NCBI GenBank assembly: GCA_024516035.1
Contig: CM044959.1
Span: 10,111,665 to 10,175,664 of the forward strand
Length of the DNA stretch: 64,000 nt
Source: Bactericera cockerelli
Lineage: Eukaryota; Arthropoda; Insecta; Hemiptera; Triozidae
Direction: 5' to 3'
This document shows, piece after piece, positions 32,284 to 42,920 of this stretch. A program made the position numbers and the translations under genes. Each line of letters opens with the position of its first letter. Within the stretch, counting starts at the first letter, position 1. The notes below the pieces were generated by a model, which did not search any database, was not told the DNA's origin, and saw only the letters and a list, made by a program, of their open reading frames with translations.

Positions 32284-32424
32284 TATATTTGTGTTAATTA
32301 CTTTCGTGATATCACAACTACTCAAAATCGCTTTACTAAATATACGCTGAAACCGGGACTTGAACCACCGACCTCCATCAGGTTACAAGACTGCTGACTA
32401 ATCGATCAAGCTACTGAGATCGGT
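32284..32424 (-). repeat. SINE-C copy
   Basis: Minus strand: CCGATCTCAGTAGCTTGATC, TGGTTCAAGTCCCGGTTTC, GAGTAGTTGTGATATCACGA. Confidence 0.85.
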
Positions 32425-32516
32425 TTTCAAATTTATAGTTTTTAAGTTTGACAGTGACTCTGGTCTTCTTCTTTTTTAACTTTGCTTTTTCCAAATCCTA
32501 CTTCGGATCGGCATTG

Positions 32517-32825
32517 TTTAACCTCATGGTTCAGGTTGGTTGGTTCAGTTGGTTGTGGCACATGTTTTACGGATGGATACCCTTAATAATACCAACGATT
32601 CTATTTGATTTAAAGTCCTAATTAGAACGGGAGTTTCAACCTCCATTTGCGGAGAATCGTACCTCATGTACCCACATAAGCCTCACCCAGCCTAGGTAGG
32701 GCCGGAAATGCCAGCCTCACGTGTCCGAGGGGAACTGAATTTTCTGTGTGAAAGGTCTACTCACACCGGGAATCGAACTCAATATCTCTGGACTACGGCG
32801 AGTAGTCACAACCGTCACAACTGGT
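32517..32825 (-). repeat. SINE-E copy, diverged
   Basis: GTTTAACCTCATGGTTCAGG through the reversed shared body (CACCCAGCCTAGGTAGGGCC) to GAATCGAACTC and the head. Confidence 0.75.
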
Positions 32826-32856
32826 GACTCTTGTATTAAACAGAGATAGGTTAACT

Positions 32857-32921
32857 TTTGTTTGTGTGTGTGTGCGCGTGCGTGCGTGCGTGCGTGTGTG
32901 TGTGGTGTGTGTGTGTGTGTC
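32857..32921. repeat. (GT)n/(GCGT)n microsatellite
   Basis: Alternating purine-pyrimidine run with GTGTGTGTG and GCGTGCGTGCGTGC blocks; potential Z-DNA former. Confidence 0.95.
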
Positions 32922-33032
32922 TGCTCCAGTCAGACTCATAATAAAGCATGTCTTTTAATTCTGCACACTCTCAGAATTCTCGTGTTGTGTTCATACATAA
33001 CCTACTCGTATTAGCAAACCTGCTGGCAACCA

Positions 33033-33416
33033 GGGGCTCATTTCATATAATACTTGACGAATTACGAAAAGCTAAAGTGTAAAGTATTTCCGTTACATAA
33101 AGTTTTACATGTCACTTTACGATTTCCCTTTGAACTGCCACTCAAACGAACATTTTTAAAGTGTAAACAAATAAAATTTAAAAAAAAAAATTAAATATTT
33201 TTATGACTTAAATGAATTTTCTTTTGTCTTTCAGTTTTCTCTAATTCATTCAAATAAATAATACGCTCTAGTAAAAATGGAAGAACATGTGTGGCAGTTC
33301 ACTTGACAAATGACTTTGAAAATCAATTCGTAAAGTTTCTTTATGGAACAAAATTTGAATCTTGAGGTGTGATCTCGTCAAGTATGAAGTGTAAAGTGCT
33401 TTATGTAATAGGCCCC
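33033..33416. mobile_element. MITE-like element with imperfect terminal inverted repeats
   Basis: Left end GGGGCTCATTTCATATAATA, CTTGACGA; right end TCGTCAAGTATGAAGTGTAA, GTAATAGGCCCC. The arms share CTTGACGA and (A)AGTGTAAAG motifs. No target duplication is evident. Confidence 0.6.
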
Positions 33417-33750
33417 AGCATTTGTGATCGACCTCTATGGAGTACCTAATTATAGTACTCGAAATCTTGGGTGGTCCAAAGCTCAATCTGCTTTGTCATA
33501 GCGGGAACTGTGAGTATGGTGTAGTACTCGTAAGGTGATGTTTAATACTTCTAAGTTCATAATACCCGTGTGAGTGGCTCAAAGGTCCCGCCCATACCCG
33601 CGTTAATCTAGGTTTTATATATATCTGTTAAAAATATATGTATATATCATGAAAAAATCTAGATAGAGCGTTCATCACTCATAATGACTTGCTGTTAATG
33701 TGCAGTACCTCACACTCTGTTCACAACTCATTATTAGGTTATCATATAAT

Positions 33751-33884
33751 TTGTGTGAATCACTTTCGTGATATCACAACTACTCAAACTCGCTTTACTA
33801 AATCTTTGCTGAAACTGGGACTTGAATCACCGACCTCCAGGTTACAAGTCTTCCTCCTTATCGATCAAGCTACTGAGGTCGGCT
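33751..33884 (-). repeat. SINE-C copy
   Basis: Minus strand: CCGACCTCAGTAGCTTGATC through TGATATCACGAAAGTGATTC. Confidence 0.85.
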
Positions 33885-34066
33885 CACAACTCATTATTAT
33901 TATTATTTTTGAATTATCTATTTAGAGAAAATCTTTTTTTACATATAGCACCTAAATACCAAAAAAAGAGACTGTAAGAAGTTGGTCATTTGGTCCAGTC
34001 GCTAATAAATGTAAATGGATTTTATATATTAGGATGAGAGTGGAATATATATTATTTCATATCATC

Positions 34067-34307
34067 TATACTTATAAAAGAGAGTTTCACTCACTGACTG
34101 ACTCACTCACTCACTGATTCATCACTGTTTCTCAGAACTGGTAAGACCTAGGAAGCTGAAATTTGGTAGGTAGCTTTGTCTTATAGTCTAGATGTGCAAT
34201 AAGACGGGATTTTTCGAAATTCCCTCTACAACACCGAAAAAGAATTTTTTGCTTTGCGGGCCATGCCTCGGCCCGCAAAGCGGGTGACAGCCCCCTAATA
34301 GTGTAAC
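34067..34307 (+). repeat. Family J copy
   Basis: TATACTTATAAAAGAGAGTT, GACTGACTCACTCACTCACT, CTGAAATTTGGTAGGTAGCT, ATGCCTCGGCCCGCAAAGCG. Confidence 0.75.
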
Positions 34308-34320
34308 ATATATACTAATG

Positions 34321-34592
34321 TCTGTCGGCGTCGATGGCATGTTGAATACACCGGTTCCCTTCAGAACACCGAAGTTAAGCGACATCCAGCGAGGTAAAGA
34401 CTTGGATGGGTGACCATTCAAATTCTAATTCTCGTGACGCTGGCTTTCCCGGCCCCACTCAGGCTGGGTGAGGTCAATGTGAGTAGCAGGTTTGTGAGTT
34501 TCCTGCGAATGGAGGGTAAAACCCCCGTCGTGATATGACCATGGCAGTTGAAAGCGACGTTAAACCCCACTTAAAAAAAAAAAAAAAAAAAA
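34321..34592 (+). repeat. 5S rRNA-derived SINE, most complete copy
   Basis: The head runs GTCGATGGCATGTTGAATAC, CGAAGTTAAGCGACATCC, CTTGGATGGGTGACC, following 5S rRNA through its internal promoter region and the GGATGGGTGACC block that other copies have lost. The shared body (GGCTGGGTGAGGTCAATGTG, GCGAATGGAGGGTAAAACCC) and tail (GATATGACCATGGCAGTTGA, GCGACGTTAAACCCC) end in about 21 A. Confidence 0.9.
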
Positions 34593-34598
34593 ATGTCT

Positions 34599-34800
34599 GT
34601 CGTGGTAGCTCAGTGTTAAAGACGGCACTCTGTGGATCCAGAGGTTCCAGAGATCGCGGGTTCGAAACCCAGCCGGAACATGACAAGTTATCCTCCCATT
34701 TGTGATGTTTACCATATAATAATACGTCTTGGGCTTACTGCTGGAATAATGGAACTGAATAGTCCTAATCGGGCAGTATAAATATATTATTATTATTATT
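34599..34800 (+). repeat. SINE-A copy
   Basis: TGGTAGCTCAGTGTTAAAGA, GCGGGTTCGAAACCCAGCC, ATT tail; directly follows the poly(A) of the 5S-SINE. Confidence 0.85.
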
Positions 34801-35160
34801 ACATATGAACGTTATAGAAGCATATTATATATTCATAACATATGTTCGAACGTATACAAAAACTGACTACCACCTACATAACATGTTATATGTTACATTA
34901 TGTAATGCATGTACATTATGTATAACATGTATGTAACATATGTTCACTGAACATGGTGATCATGACTTTGCTTTACAATAGAGTCAGGTGGGTGTAACGC
35001 TCTGCTCCGGGGATCCAGATCCTATCTCGTGAGATCCACTTGATTTCTATCAGAGATAACAAAGGTTCCCACTGACTGATCCAGGGATCCAGATTTTCGG
35101 GATCAAAGTACGCTCGTGGTTTATCGTGTTTTGGGATTTAGCGTCCCTTTCAACAGCTTT

Positions 35161-35370
35161 ATAATAATAATAATATCACCTTATTATTTATACTGCCCGA
35201 TTAGAACTATTAAGTCCCATTATACCAGCAGTAAGCCCAAGACGTATTATTATGTGGTCAAAATCCCAAATGGGAGGATAACTTTTCATGTCCCGGCTGG
35301 GTTTCAAACTCGTGACCTCTGGAACCTCTGGATTCACAGAGTGCCGCCTTTACTACTGAGCTACCGGGTC
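35161..35370 (-). repeat. SINE-A copy
   Basis: Minus strand: ACCCGGTAGCTCAGTAGTAA head, AAACCCAGCCGGGACATG junction, ATT tail. Confidence 0.85.
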
Positions 35371-36196
35371 GCATGCACCAGTTCAAGACTGTCACTGAAG
35401 TTAAGCAACGTCCAGGATGGCCGACAGTTCAAATTTGTATTATGTATGTTTATCACTCCAAATTCTAATCCCGTTGCTTAAATTCAGTAATATACAGGGT
35501 GGACCAAAAAAACGTTTACACCCGTTAATGGTAGATTACTGACGACATTTCTAGGACGGATCTGCAATCCGTTTTTTCGGATTCGCCTTTATAACTGCAC
35601 AAAGTGATTTTTTGCAACTTTCTGAAAAAGTCCGACTTTGGCTTATTCTTCAGGTCAGAAATTTTTTTCTGTTTAAGATGAGTTGATTCTGAACATTTCT
35701 GCAGAAAGCCAACAAAATTTCGATGTTTCTAGCTACACTACTTTGTTTTTTACGGTTTGGTTTGGCATCTTTTTTGACACCTGAATAGAAAAAAAATTCT
35801 CATGTAATTTTTTTACACTTTGAAACACTCAAGATTTGCCCGAGCAAATTTTGGCACAGACATGGGCAAGTTTGATAAAAGTTGGCGGCCAATCCAAGGA
35901 TGCTAAAAAATAATTTTGCGATTTTTTATCACGTGATCTTCTGGGTAAACAAACCAGGTAAGTCTCAAAAAATGATGTTCAAAATCTTAAAAGTGTTGAC
36001 CGTGTAGGGTCGTCTTGTACTCAAAGAGTAATTAGCTATTTATGTCTGATAATTATTTTCCTTGGAATTAATTAAAGGCCAGTCAAATGAATGATTGTTT
36101 GTTTCTCGATGATAGTTTTCAAGCATATTTTTCTGCATTCTATGAAATATTATCTTTAAACTTCTTGAGTTTTTTTAGTACAAGTTACATTATTAT

Positions 36197-36423
36197 AATT
36201 CGGATGCTGAAATGGCAGATACGCATTTAGCATATGGAGTTGCCAACAGGAACATTTGGGATCACGTGAAAAACATAGTTTACGAAATCTGGTAGCAAGA
36301 ATCCTGTTGGCATTCGATGACCTGACAGAAAAACCTGGAATCTTCCGCAACATTCGACGGAACTTGATGAAGAGGTTCAACCTTTGCATCCAGGAAGGTG
36401 GACGCCACTTCCAGTTCCTCTAA
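36197..36423 (+). pseudogene. Fused N- and C-terminal transposase remnants
   Basis: From 36197 a frame reads NSDAEMADTHLAYGVANRN, like the N-terminal helix-turn-helix (DUF4817-type) of insect Tc1/mariner-group transposases. In another frame, 36283-36423 reads RNLVARILLAFDDLTEKPGI, then FRNIRRNLMKRFNLCIQEGG and a stop, like the C-terminal end of such proteins. The catalytic DDE core between them is absent, showing an internal deletion. Confidence 0.65.
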
Positions 36424-36434
36424 GGGAATTAAGA

Positions 36435-36437
<3 letters not shown>

Positions 36438-36479
<42 letters not shown>

Positions 36480-36494
36480 AAGAGAGAGAGAAAG
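36438..36494. repeat. (AG)n microsatellite
   Basis: Perfect AG run of about 38 bases plus interrupted AG units. Confidence 0.95.
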
Positions 36495-37934
36495 GCAAGA
36501 AGGTAGAGGGACAGTTCTGAGTTAGAACTAGGGTACTAAAGTCACCATTGGTTTCAAAAATTTGTGTGAGGAGAATCCATAGTGTGTACTATGGCTAAAT
36601 AAAAAATGGCAACAGTCTTTTTTATTTTGTAGTCATGAATTTTTTGCTGGCTCTGGCGTTCGGACCGGGTGGACTAGCTTACCACTGAGCTAATCGTGCG
36701 CGTCTAATCGTTTTTCATTGAACATACTAACACAAAAAAAATTTAAATACCTTTTTGTTTATATCAAAATAGTATAAAACATAATAAAGACTGCAAAAGT
36801 TTATTAATTTTACAAAATATTATCTTGTTTTTTTCAAGACTTCTATTAAGAGTTGGCAATCGGTAAATATTTGTTATTTAAATAGTATTGTTTATGATAG
36901 AAGAACCTACCTACATATTTACCTGCATTTATTCATAATCTCTATTTTCGTTTGGAAAATTCGCTAGTTTTTTTTTTCTCTCGTTGGGAAGCATAAGAAA
37001 AACCATCCTTACATTATCAAGGCAGTCTCTCAGGGGCTTACATGAATAATAATTATGTGTACTGTGTTACCAATAGTATCTGATATAACTCAATTTACAG
37101 ATGGTATTACCCCCAAAAAAAACCATAAGTTGTTGGTGTTACAACAGGTCAGATATAGGTATGAATAAAATATTCCATCAGATTTTTTTGATAATTAAAA
37201 TAAAATTGACCGTCGAGAATTGAACCTCGGTCATGCGACTATCACTCTTAGCACTACCACATCTAGCTAACACCACTGACATTCTGAGAAGCACGAAATT
37301 TATCATTTGAATTTTCCTAAACTGGCTGATGAAGGCATATGAGACCGCGGTATTCAAAAAAAGCAATGTAAACAATTTTTGTAAACAATACAAGACGTCC
37401 TTACACAGTCTACAGCTAGAAAACACTTGGGATTTTTGAAGAGATTTTGGCAAACATGTAATAATTTTTCCCAGAAGATCACGTGATAAAAAATCGTAAA
37501 ATTTTTTTTTAGCATCCTCGGGGCGGCCGCCAACTTTTATCAAACTTGCCCATGTCTGTGCCAAAAAATTTTCGGACAAATGTCGAGTGTTTTATTTAAT
37601 AAAAAAGTTTTTTTGGGTGTTTTTTTTCTGTTCAGGTGTAAAAAAATATGACAAATCAAATCGTAAAAAACAAAGTAGTGTAGCTAGAAACATCGAAATT
37701 TTGTTGGCTTTCTGCAGAAATGTTCAGAATCAACTCATCTTGAACAGGAAAAAATTTCTGACCTGACGAATAAGCCAAAGTCGGACTTTTTCGGAAAGTT
37801 GCAAAAAATCACTTTGCGCAGTTACGAAGGCGAATCCGAAAAAAACGGATTGCAGATCTGGCCTGGAAATGTCGTCAGTAATCTACCATTAACGGGTGTA
37901 AACGTTTTTTTGGTCCACCCTGTATAAGTCTAGC

Positions 37935-38095
37935 GGGGGGACTATAAACAGGGAGTAGACCTGTATAGGCTTGGTTCTGGGGGCCCATGCCAATTATTAG
38001 CCTCCTTGTAAAGACAGTGGTAGAAGTGCTGAGTCATTCCTCCACTGTCTGGCTACCATCATTCACGATGACGCCACCCTATAATGATGATGATG
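37935..38095 (+). repeat. Family G copy, one head subrepeat
   Basis: GGGGGACTATAAACAGGGAG, GGCTTGGTTCTGGGGGCCCA, AGACAGTGGTAGAAGTGCTG, CATTCACGATGACGCCACCC, ATGATGATG tail. Confidence 0.85.
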
Positions 38096-38367
38096 CTAAG
38101 TAGAATAAATTTTTATACTTAATTACATTTATGTATTCAACTTTGGGTCTCTAACGAGACACTGGTCTTCTCCTTCTTTAATGTCCCTCCGCCATTACTT
38201 TGGAAGTCCTGAAATCTAGTTTAAATTTTTATTCAGGTTAAATTTATCATATTCCTCGGAAAAGTAAAATTTTCATTCAGGTTCTTTTAAGGAAATGTTC
38301 AAATTTTCGGAGCCTGGAGAATAAATTCAGCACCAATTCCTGCCTGCATTACTTCTAAGTACAAGTT

Positions 38368-38457
38368 ATCATATTTGTGTTAATCACTAATGTGATATCA
38401 CAACGACTCACACTCGCTTTACTAAATCTACTCTGCTGAAACCGGGACTTCATTTTT
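38368..38457 (-). repeat. SINE-C 3-prime part
   Basis: Plus strand: ATATTTGTGTTAATCACTAA, GTGATATCACAACGACTCAC up to CCGGGACTT, then broken. Confidence 0.75.
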
Positions 38458-38461
38458 TATT

Positions 38462-38612
38462 AATTATATTTTGTTGTTGACCACTTTCGTAATGTCATAA
38501 CTACTTAAACTCACACTACTAATTTTTTTTATATATCGAAATAGAGACTTGAAACACCGAACTCCAGATTACAAGTCCGCCGCCTTATCAATCAAGCTAC
38601 TGAGGTCGGTGC
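38462..38612 (-). repeat. SINE-C copy, diverged
   Basis: Minus strand: CCGACCTCAGTAGCTTGATT, GGTGTTTCAAGTCTC, GAGTTTAAGTAGTTATGAC. Confidence 0.75.
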
Positions 38613-38922
38613 ATTACTTCTAAGTATTACGCATGTTTCCTTCCCAAGGTTGTGGGAACCTGTTAAGCCGAAGATTCAACAATCAAAGAACATTTATCAT
38701 AGCATTCCTAACCTATTCTATTCAATAACGTACCTATCACGACCCATGATAACGCACAAAGTTACACTCTCAGCTCTCACTTGTGGCTTGTGGTGCATAG
38801 AAAGAAGCATCAATGACCAGTGAATTCAAACTTTCATTTCATTTTCTTCCAAGTCATCTAAGTTCGATCCCAAGTTGGGCAGAATTTCCTCACAAATATA
38901 TTCTGTTCTCTCAATAGAACAC

Positions 38923-39130
38923 ATGTCATTTCCGGCCCAACCCAGGCTGGGTGAGGTTATTGTAGGTAGCTAGTAAGATTCCCTGCGAATTAGGGGTAAA
39001 CCCCCCGCGTCCTGAATAACTGAAATGAGGACGTTAAAACCATCATTTATTTAGGGAATACTCACTGAAACCCTACAACCAGGTCAGATAATAAAATCCA
39101 TCAGGTCTATTGTGTCATTGACCTTCTGAA
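38923..39130 (+). repeat. SINE-E-type body with tail 2
   Basis: CATTTCCGGCCCAACCCAGG, TGGGTGAGGTTATTGTAGGT, then a tail with CACTGAAACCCTACAACCAG and CAGATAATAAAATCC rather than tail 1. Confidence 0.7.
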
Positions 39131-39246
39131 AAAAAGGTAAAGTTGCCTACCTTTTGAATAAGTTCAAGCTTTCCGGGGACACCGTATAATGTGTATTATC
39201 AAAGTTTTTTCTTCAATTTTCGTATCACACTACTATAAATTAAAAA

Positions 39247-39396
39247 GTTATCATATTTGTGTTTAATCACTTTCGTCATATCACAACTTACTATTGAAAC
39301 TCGCTTTACTAAATCTACGCTGAAACTCGGGACTTGAACCACCGACCCCAGGTTACAAGTCCACCGTCCTATCGATCAAGCTACTGAGTTCGGTTA
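39247..39396 (-). repeat. SINE-C copy
   Basis: Minus strand: CCGAACTCAGTAGCTTGATC, GGTGGTTCAAGTCCC, GATATGACGAAAGTGATTA. Confidence 0.8.
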
Positions 39397-39488
39397 CTAT
39401 AATCACATTTCTTCAAAAATAATTCATTTACGTTGGTACAATATTTACATTTCTTGAATTTTATAGTACAAATCTCATGATCATGACT

Positions 39489-39628
39489 AACCGACCTCAG
39501 TAGCTTGATCGATAATGCGACGAACTAGTAACCTGGAGGTCGGTGGTTCAAGTCCCGGTTTCAGCGAGTAAAGTGAGTTTGAGTAGTTGTGATATGACAA
39601 AAGTGATTAACACAAACATGATAACTTA
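39489..39628 (+). repeat. SINE-C copy
   Basis: CCGACCTCAGTAGCTTGATC, GTTCAAGTCCCGGTTTCAGC, GATATGACAAAAGTGATTAA. Confidence 0.85.
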
Positions 39629-40315
39629 TTTCATGACTAAAATTCCTTCAATAACAGACTGTCAGAACACTATTAGTCGCATGTACCGTTTTCTCTAAGC
39701 CTTCTTAGTCAGGCGTCGGATAGGTTACTGTGATGCAATGATACAATGTTCAAAATACACCTGACGTGAACATGAAGGACTTACTGTAAAAGCTTTAAGT
39801 TACTGGGATAGATAAAAAGCTACATATTTTGTTGACCTATTGACTTTCATAAATGTTCTGTTCTCAGTGCGGGATTCCAAGAGAGTATGTTTTTAAGGCG
39901 TTTTCCTAAAACAACTATGCTTTTTAAGGTTTTTTCGCACATTTCAGTAACGTGATTTAATATTTAGGCCGAAATTGATAGACAAAAGCGAGAACTTAAG
40001 TCATGACTAAGCATCGTTTCACCATCTAAGATAATACGAAAATCTAGACTTAGCTACACAGAGGTAGAACGAAAACGTCTATTAATTCCGCCCTTAATTT
40101 CTTAGCTTGCCATAAAATGTCTCGCACATTATCTGCTAGTCAAAAATACCTCACAAACATTGGGTGCAATAGTTCTAAATAATGGACGCAGCACGTATGA
40201 ATTTCTTTTAGAAAAGACCCCCCAGAAATAATGTCGTCATGTATTGTAATACGTACCTGACAAGTTTATAGTGATTGGAGGACAGTCTCAATCTGTCAGA
40301 ATCTGTATAATATAT
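39629..40315. other. No gene seen
   Basis: Mixed AT-rich sequence without repeat hallmarks or coding frames of note. Confidence 0.45.
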
Positions 40316-40329
40316 GTATATCCATTTTC

Positions 40330-40405
40330 TGAACCACCTCTGGGATCGAACCCAGGTCTCCTTCTGACCGCAGCCATTAGCATTTCTACACTACCCAGGA
40401 CATTG
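40330..40405 (-). repeat. Isolated tRNA-like head
   Basis: Minus strand: TGTAGAAATGCTAATGGCTG, GGTCAGAAGGAGACC, TGGGTTCGATCCCAGAGG. The B box and T-stem look good but the D arm and acceptor stem do not close; probably a SINE head. Confidence 0.5.
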
Positions 40406-40651
40406 GTTCTGGCGAAGGATTTACGACTGTTCTCACTGCCCATACATGGAATGAAGTGTACGGTCCTGTTGACTCATTTGGCATGTTGGCAAGTGAATTG
40501 CCTCTCTCTCTCGTGTGTCTGGCTGTGTTCACACTGAACCATTAACTTCTCTGGTCTTGAAATCTTTTAGGATTTCTGGCTCTTGTAATTTCTACTTGGT
40601 CTGTCAGACCACAATAAAAGTATTGAAGTCACCTAATGGGGTAATAGGAAA

Positions 40652-40855
40652 GTTGTGGTTAAGGCGCTGCGCTGGTCTGGTAATGCAGGTAGCGTAGCGA
40701 TCCGTTGGTTCGAATCCCATCCAGCGCATGAATTTTTCCTCATTTATTTGAGTATGTGATTACATAATAATAAGACTCTGAGGTTTAGATGGTAGAAAAT
40801 GCTTTGAGCATTATCCTCGCCTGGTGGTTACCTTCCAATAAAGAGTATTATTGTC
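40652..40855 (+). repeat. SINE-B copy
   Basis: GTTAAGGCGCTGCGCTGGTC, GTTGGTTCGAATCCCATCC, ATGCTTTGAGCATTATCCTC. Confidence 0.8.
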
Positions 40856-40950
40856 ATTCTTATCAGAAAAGGAAAAGTATCCCTAAACAGGAAGGGTATA
40901 ACGGAATCCTTACATTTAGAATACCCATACCGTTTCCCGAATAGTGTGCA

Positions 40951-41000
40951 GACAGAGTGCCCTGAAGTAATGCGAAAGCGGTTCCGGGGCTTTGTTCATC
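40951..41000 (+). repeat. SINE-D tail fragment
   Basis: GTGCCCTGAAGTAATGCGAA, AGCGGTTCCGGGGC. Confidence 0.7.
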
Positions 41001-41235
41001 ATTATCATCATAGGGTGGCATCATTGTTAACGATGGTAGCCAGACAGAGGAGGAATGACTCATCTACCACTGTCTTTACAAGGAGGCTAACAATAATTAT
41101 TTTCAATTACTGACAAGGGCCCCAGAACCGAGCCAATGCTGGTCTACTCCCTGTTTATAGTCCCCCAGCAAGACTGCTGGTCTACTCCCTGTTTATAGTC
41201 CACCAGCAAGACTGCTGGTCTACTCCCTGTTTAAG
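41001..41235 (-). repeat. Family G copy with three head subrepeats
   Basis: Plus strand: ATCATAGGGTGGCATCATTG, CTACCACTGTCTTTACAAGG, then CTGGTCTACTCCCTGTTTA three times, the last truncated. Confidence 0.85.
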
Positions 41236-41251
41236 TATGTGTGCCAGCCTC

Positions 41252-41570
41252 CATTGCGCAATGTTTGTGACTACTGCCCGTAGTCCAGAGTTCCCGAGTT
41301 CGACTCCCGGTTGAGGCAGACTTTTCGACGATAATTCTGTTCCATCCAAATACGTGAGGCTGGCATTTCCGGCCTTACCCAGGTTGGGTGAGGTTAATGT
41401 GGGGGTGCTGGTACGATTCCCAGCGAATGGAGGGTAAAACCCCCGTCCCGATCGACTACTTCAAATCAGGACGTACATCAGAATTAGAATCAACTGGTCA
41501 CAATAGATCTTAAGAGAGGTCGGTGTGATAATTGGTGCTTCTCTTGAGGAACTCCAACCAGTCAATAATA
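41252..41570 (+). repeat. SINE-E copy with tail-2-like end
   Basis: CCTCCATTGCGCAATGTTTG head, GAGTTCGACTCCCGGTTGAG, shared body GGTTGGGTGAGGTTAATGTG, then CAACTGGTCACAATAGATCT and GGTCGGTGTGATAATT. Confidence 0.8.
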
Positions 41571-42195
41571 ATAAAAGTATGTGTGTTCCGTTTTTTTTTA
41601 CCAATTCCTTTCTCACGATCAACCGAGTTTATGGTGAATTGGTGAAGGTTTCTCTCCTATGTAATACATTATGATATGTATGCGTTTTACATTTCTACAT
41701 TTCTCCTATTTAAATAATAAGTTAGGTGATTTTCACAATACATAAAACACTTCTCCAAGGACATCTTCCCGAGGCAGTGTGCTCAGCACTGAGTTAATAA
41801 GTATATCTGTATAACGTAGGTAATCATGTCTAATTTTATTAACTTGACATCTCTTCTATGTACAGAACACATGTACAATTATGTAGGTCTGCGTTTTATA
41901 TTATTTCCGATAAATTTCTAAAGAAGTTTTGTATTCGTTTTTGTATAAAAAAAAAATTCTTCGATTTCAATTTTTTTAACACTCATAGAAAGTTCAGTTC
42001 ACTGACGATGCCGTAACTGGCGAAATGGCCATCTGAAAAAAAAACATAATGTAAAACAAAAAAAGCCAAGTGTTTTCTATCTTCAAATTATTTCTTGTTT
42101 TACTTGTTTTACCAAGAGTTGGGTATAGTTATAAGTTTTTCCTGAGAACTTATATATTTCACTCATAGAAAGCTTATTCCCTTTTTCTGTCTTTC
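41571..42195. other. No gene seen
   Basis: AT-rich sequence; no repeat family recognised. Confidence 0.4.
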
Positions 42196-42211
42196 TCCAT
42201 CCTATCTTTTT

Positions 42212-42244
<33 letters not shown>

Positions 42245-42365
42245 TTCTCTCCCTCCCCCTCCCTCCCCCTCCCTCCCTCTCTCTTCTGTCACATTTTTCA
42301 TTGTTTCTATAACTCTCTCTCTCTTTCTCTGAATCTCCCTCCTCCATCTTTCCCTCTCTATTTTC
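42196..42365. repeat. CT/CCCT-rich tract
   Basis: Pyrimidine-rich with CTCTCTCTCTCTTTCTCTC and repeated CCCTCCCTCCC blocks. Confidence 0.9.
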
Positions 42366-42391
42366 CCGTCACACTTCTTCTAAAATCCCCG

Positions 42392-42465
42392 TTGCTCGGG
42401 ATTCGAACCACCGACCTCCAAGTTACGAGTCCGCCGCCTTACCGACCGACCTACTGAGGTCGCTA
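42392..42465 (-). repeat. SINE-C head only
   Basis: Minus strand: CGACCTCAGTAGGTCGGTCG, GGTGGTTCGAATCCCGAGC; body absent. Confidence 0.7.
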
Positions 42466-42920
42466 TGTATACAAGCAATAGTGCAGCATGCTATTTGTTG
42501 CCTCAGTGGAATGCCGCCTCAAGATAGCGTTTTCATGTTTCAGTAATTTCAATAGAATTGTTAAGACTCCTTTTCTTTATTGTGCGCTAAGTAACGAATA
42601 GTTCAATTGTAATTTATAATCACAAATAAATTCAAGTAGTTAGAAAGAAATCTAATTGTTCAAATTGTAATTTATATTTACATAGAAATTCTTACTGAGT
42701 TACTGAGAAACGTGTAACGTTTTATTTACAGCTCTTAGTAAAAAATAATAAAAAATTGAAAGTACAGCACTTGTTCTTTAGTATCTTTTTAATTACTGCA
42801 ACTATAATATTCCATGTTTTAGCTACTCCACGAATTCTCAAAGAATGTGGCGCTAAACGCAAAAAATCTTTTTATAATGTACAAGAATATTTAGATTATT
42901 TTAAATAAGATGTAACTTAA
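42466..42920. other. No gene seen
   Basis: AT-rich, no feature recognised. Confidence 0.4.

Larger units (their letters stand above)
35495..37922. mobile_element. Non-autonomous Tc1/mariner-type element, about 450-base inverted repeats
   Basis: Left end CAGGGTGGACCAAAAAAACG; right end is its reverse complement CGTTTTTTTGGTCCACCCTG. The element is flanked by TA (in fact TATA on both sides, 35491-35494 and 37923-37926). Inverted repeats extend to about 35945 and 37470, where both sides reach CACGTGATCTTCTGGG. The CAGGG termini and TA target site are typical of the Tc1/mariner group. The interior has transposase remnants, an (AG)n tract and tRNA-like SINE fragments, so it cannot be autonomous. 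Confidence 0.85.

Noticed and set aside
36156..36389. Minus-strand 77-codon frame in the 2.4-kb element
   Set aside because: It is antisense to the transposase remnants, which give the recognisable readings on the plus strand.
37178..37579. Minus-strand 133-codon frame
   Set aside because: Most of it lies in the right inverted repeat of the 2.4-kb element and a tRNA-like fragment; the left arm does not preserve the frame.
39150..39215. Minus-strand exon candidate ending AAAAG|GTAGGC
   Set aside because: No acceptor lies in a compatible position and the frame has a stop shortly upstream.
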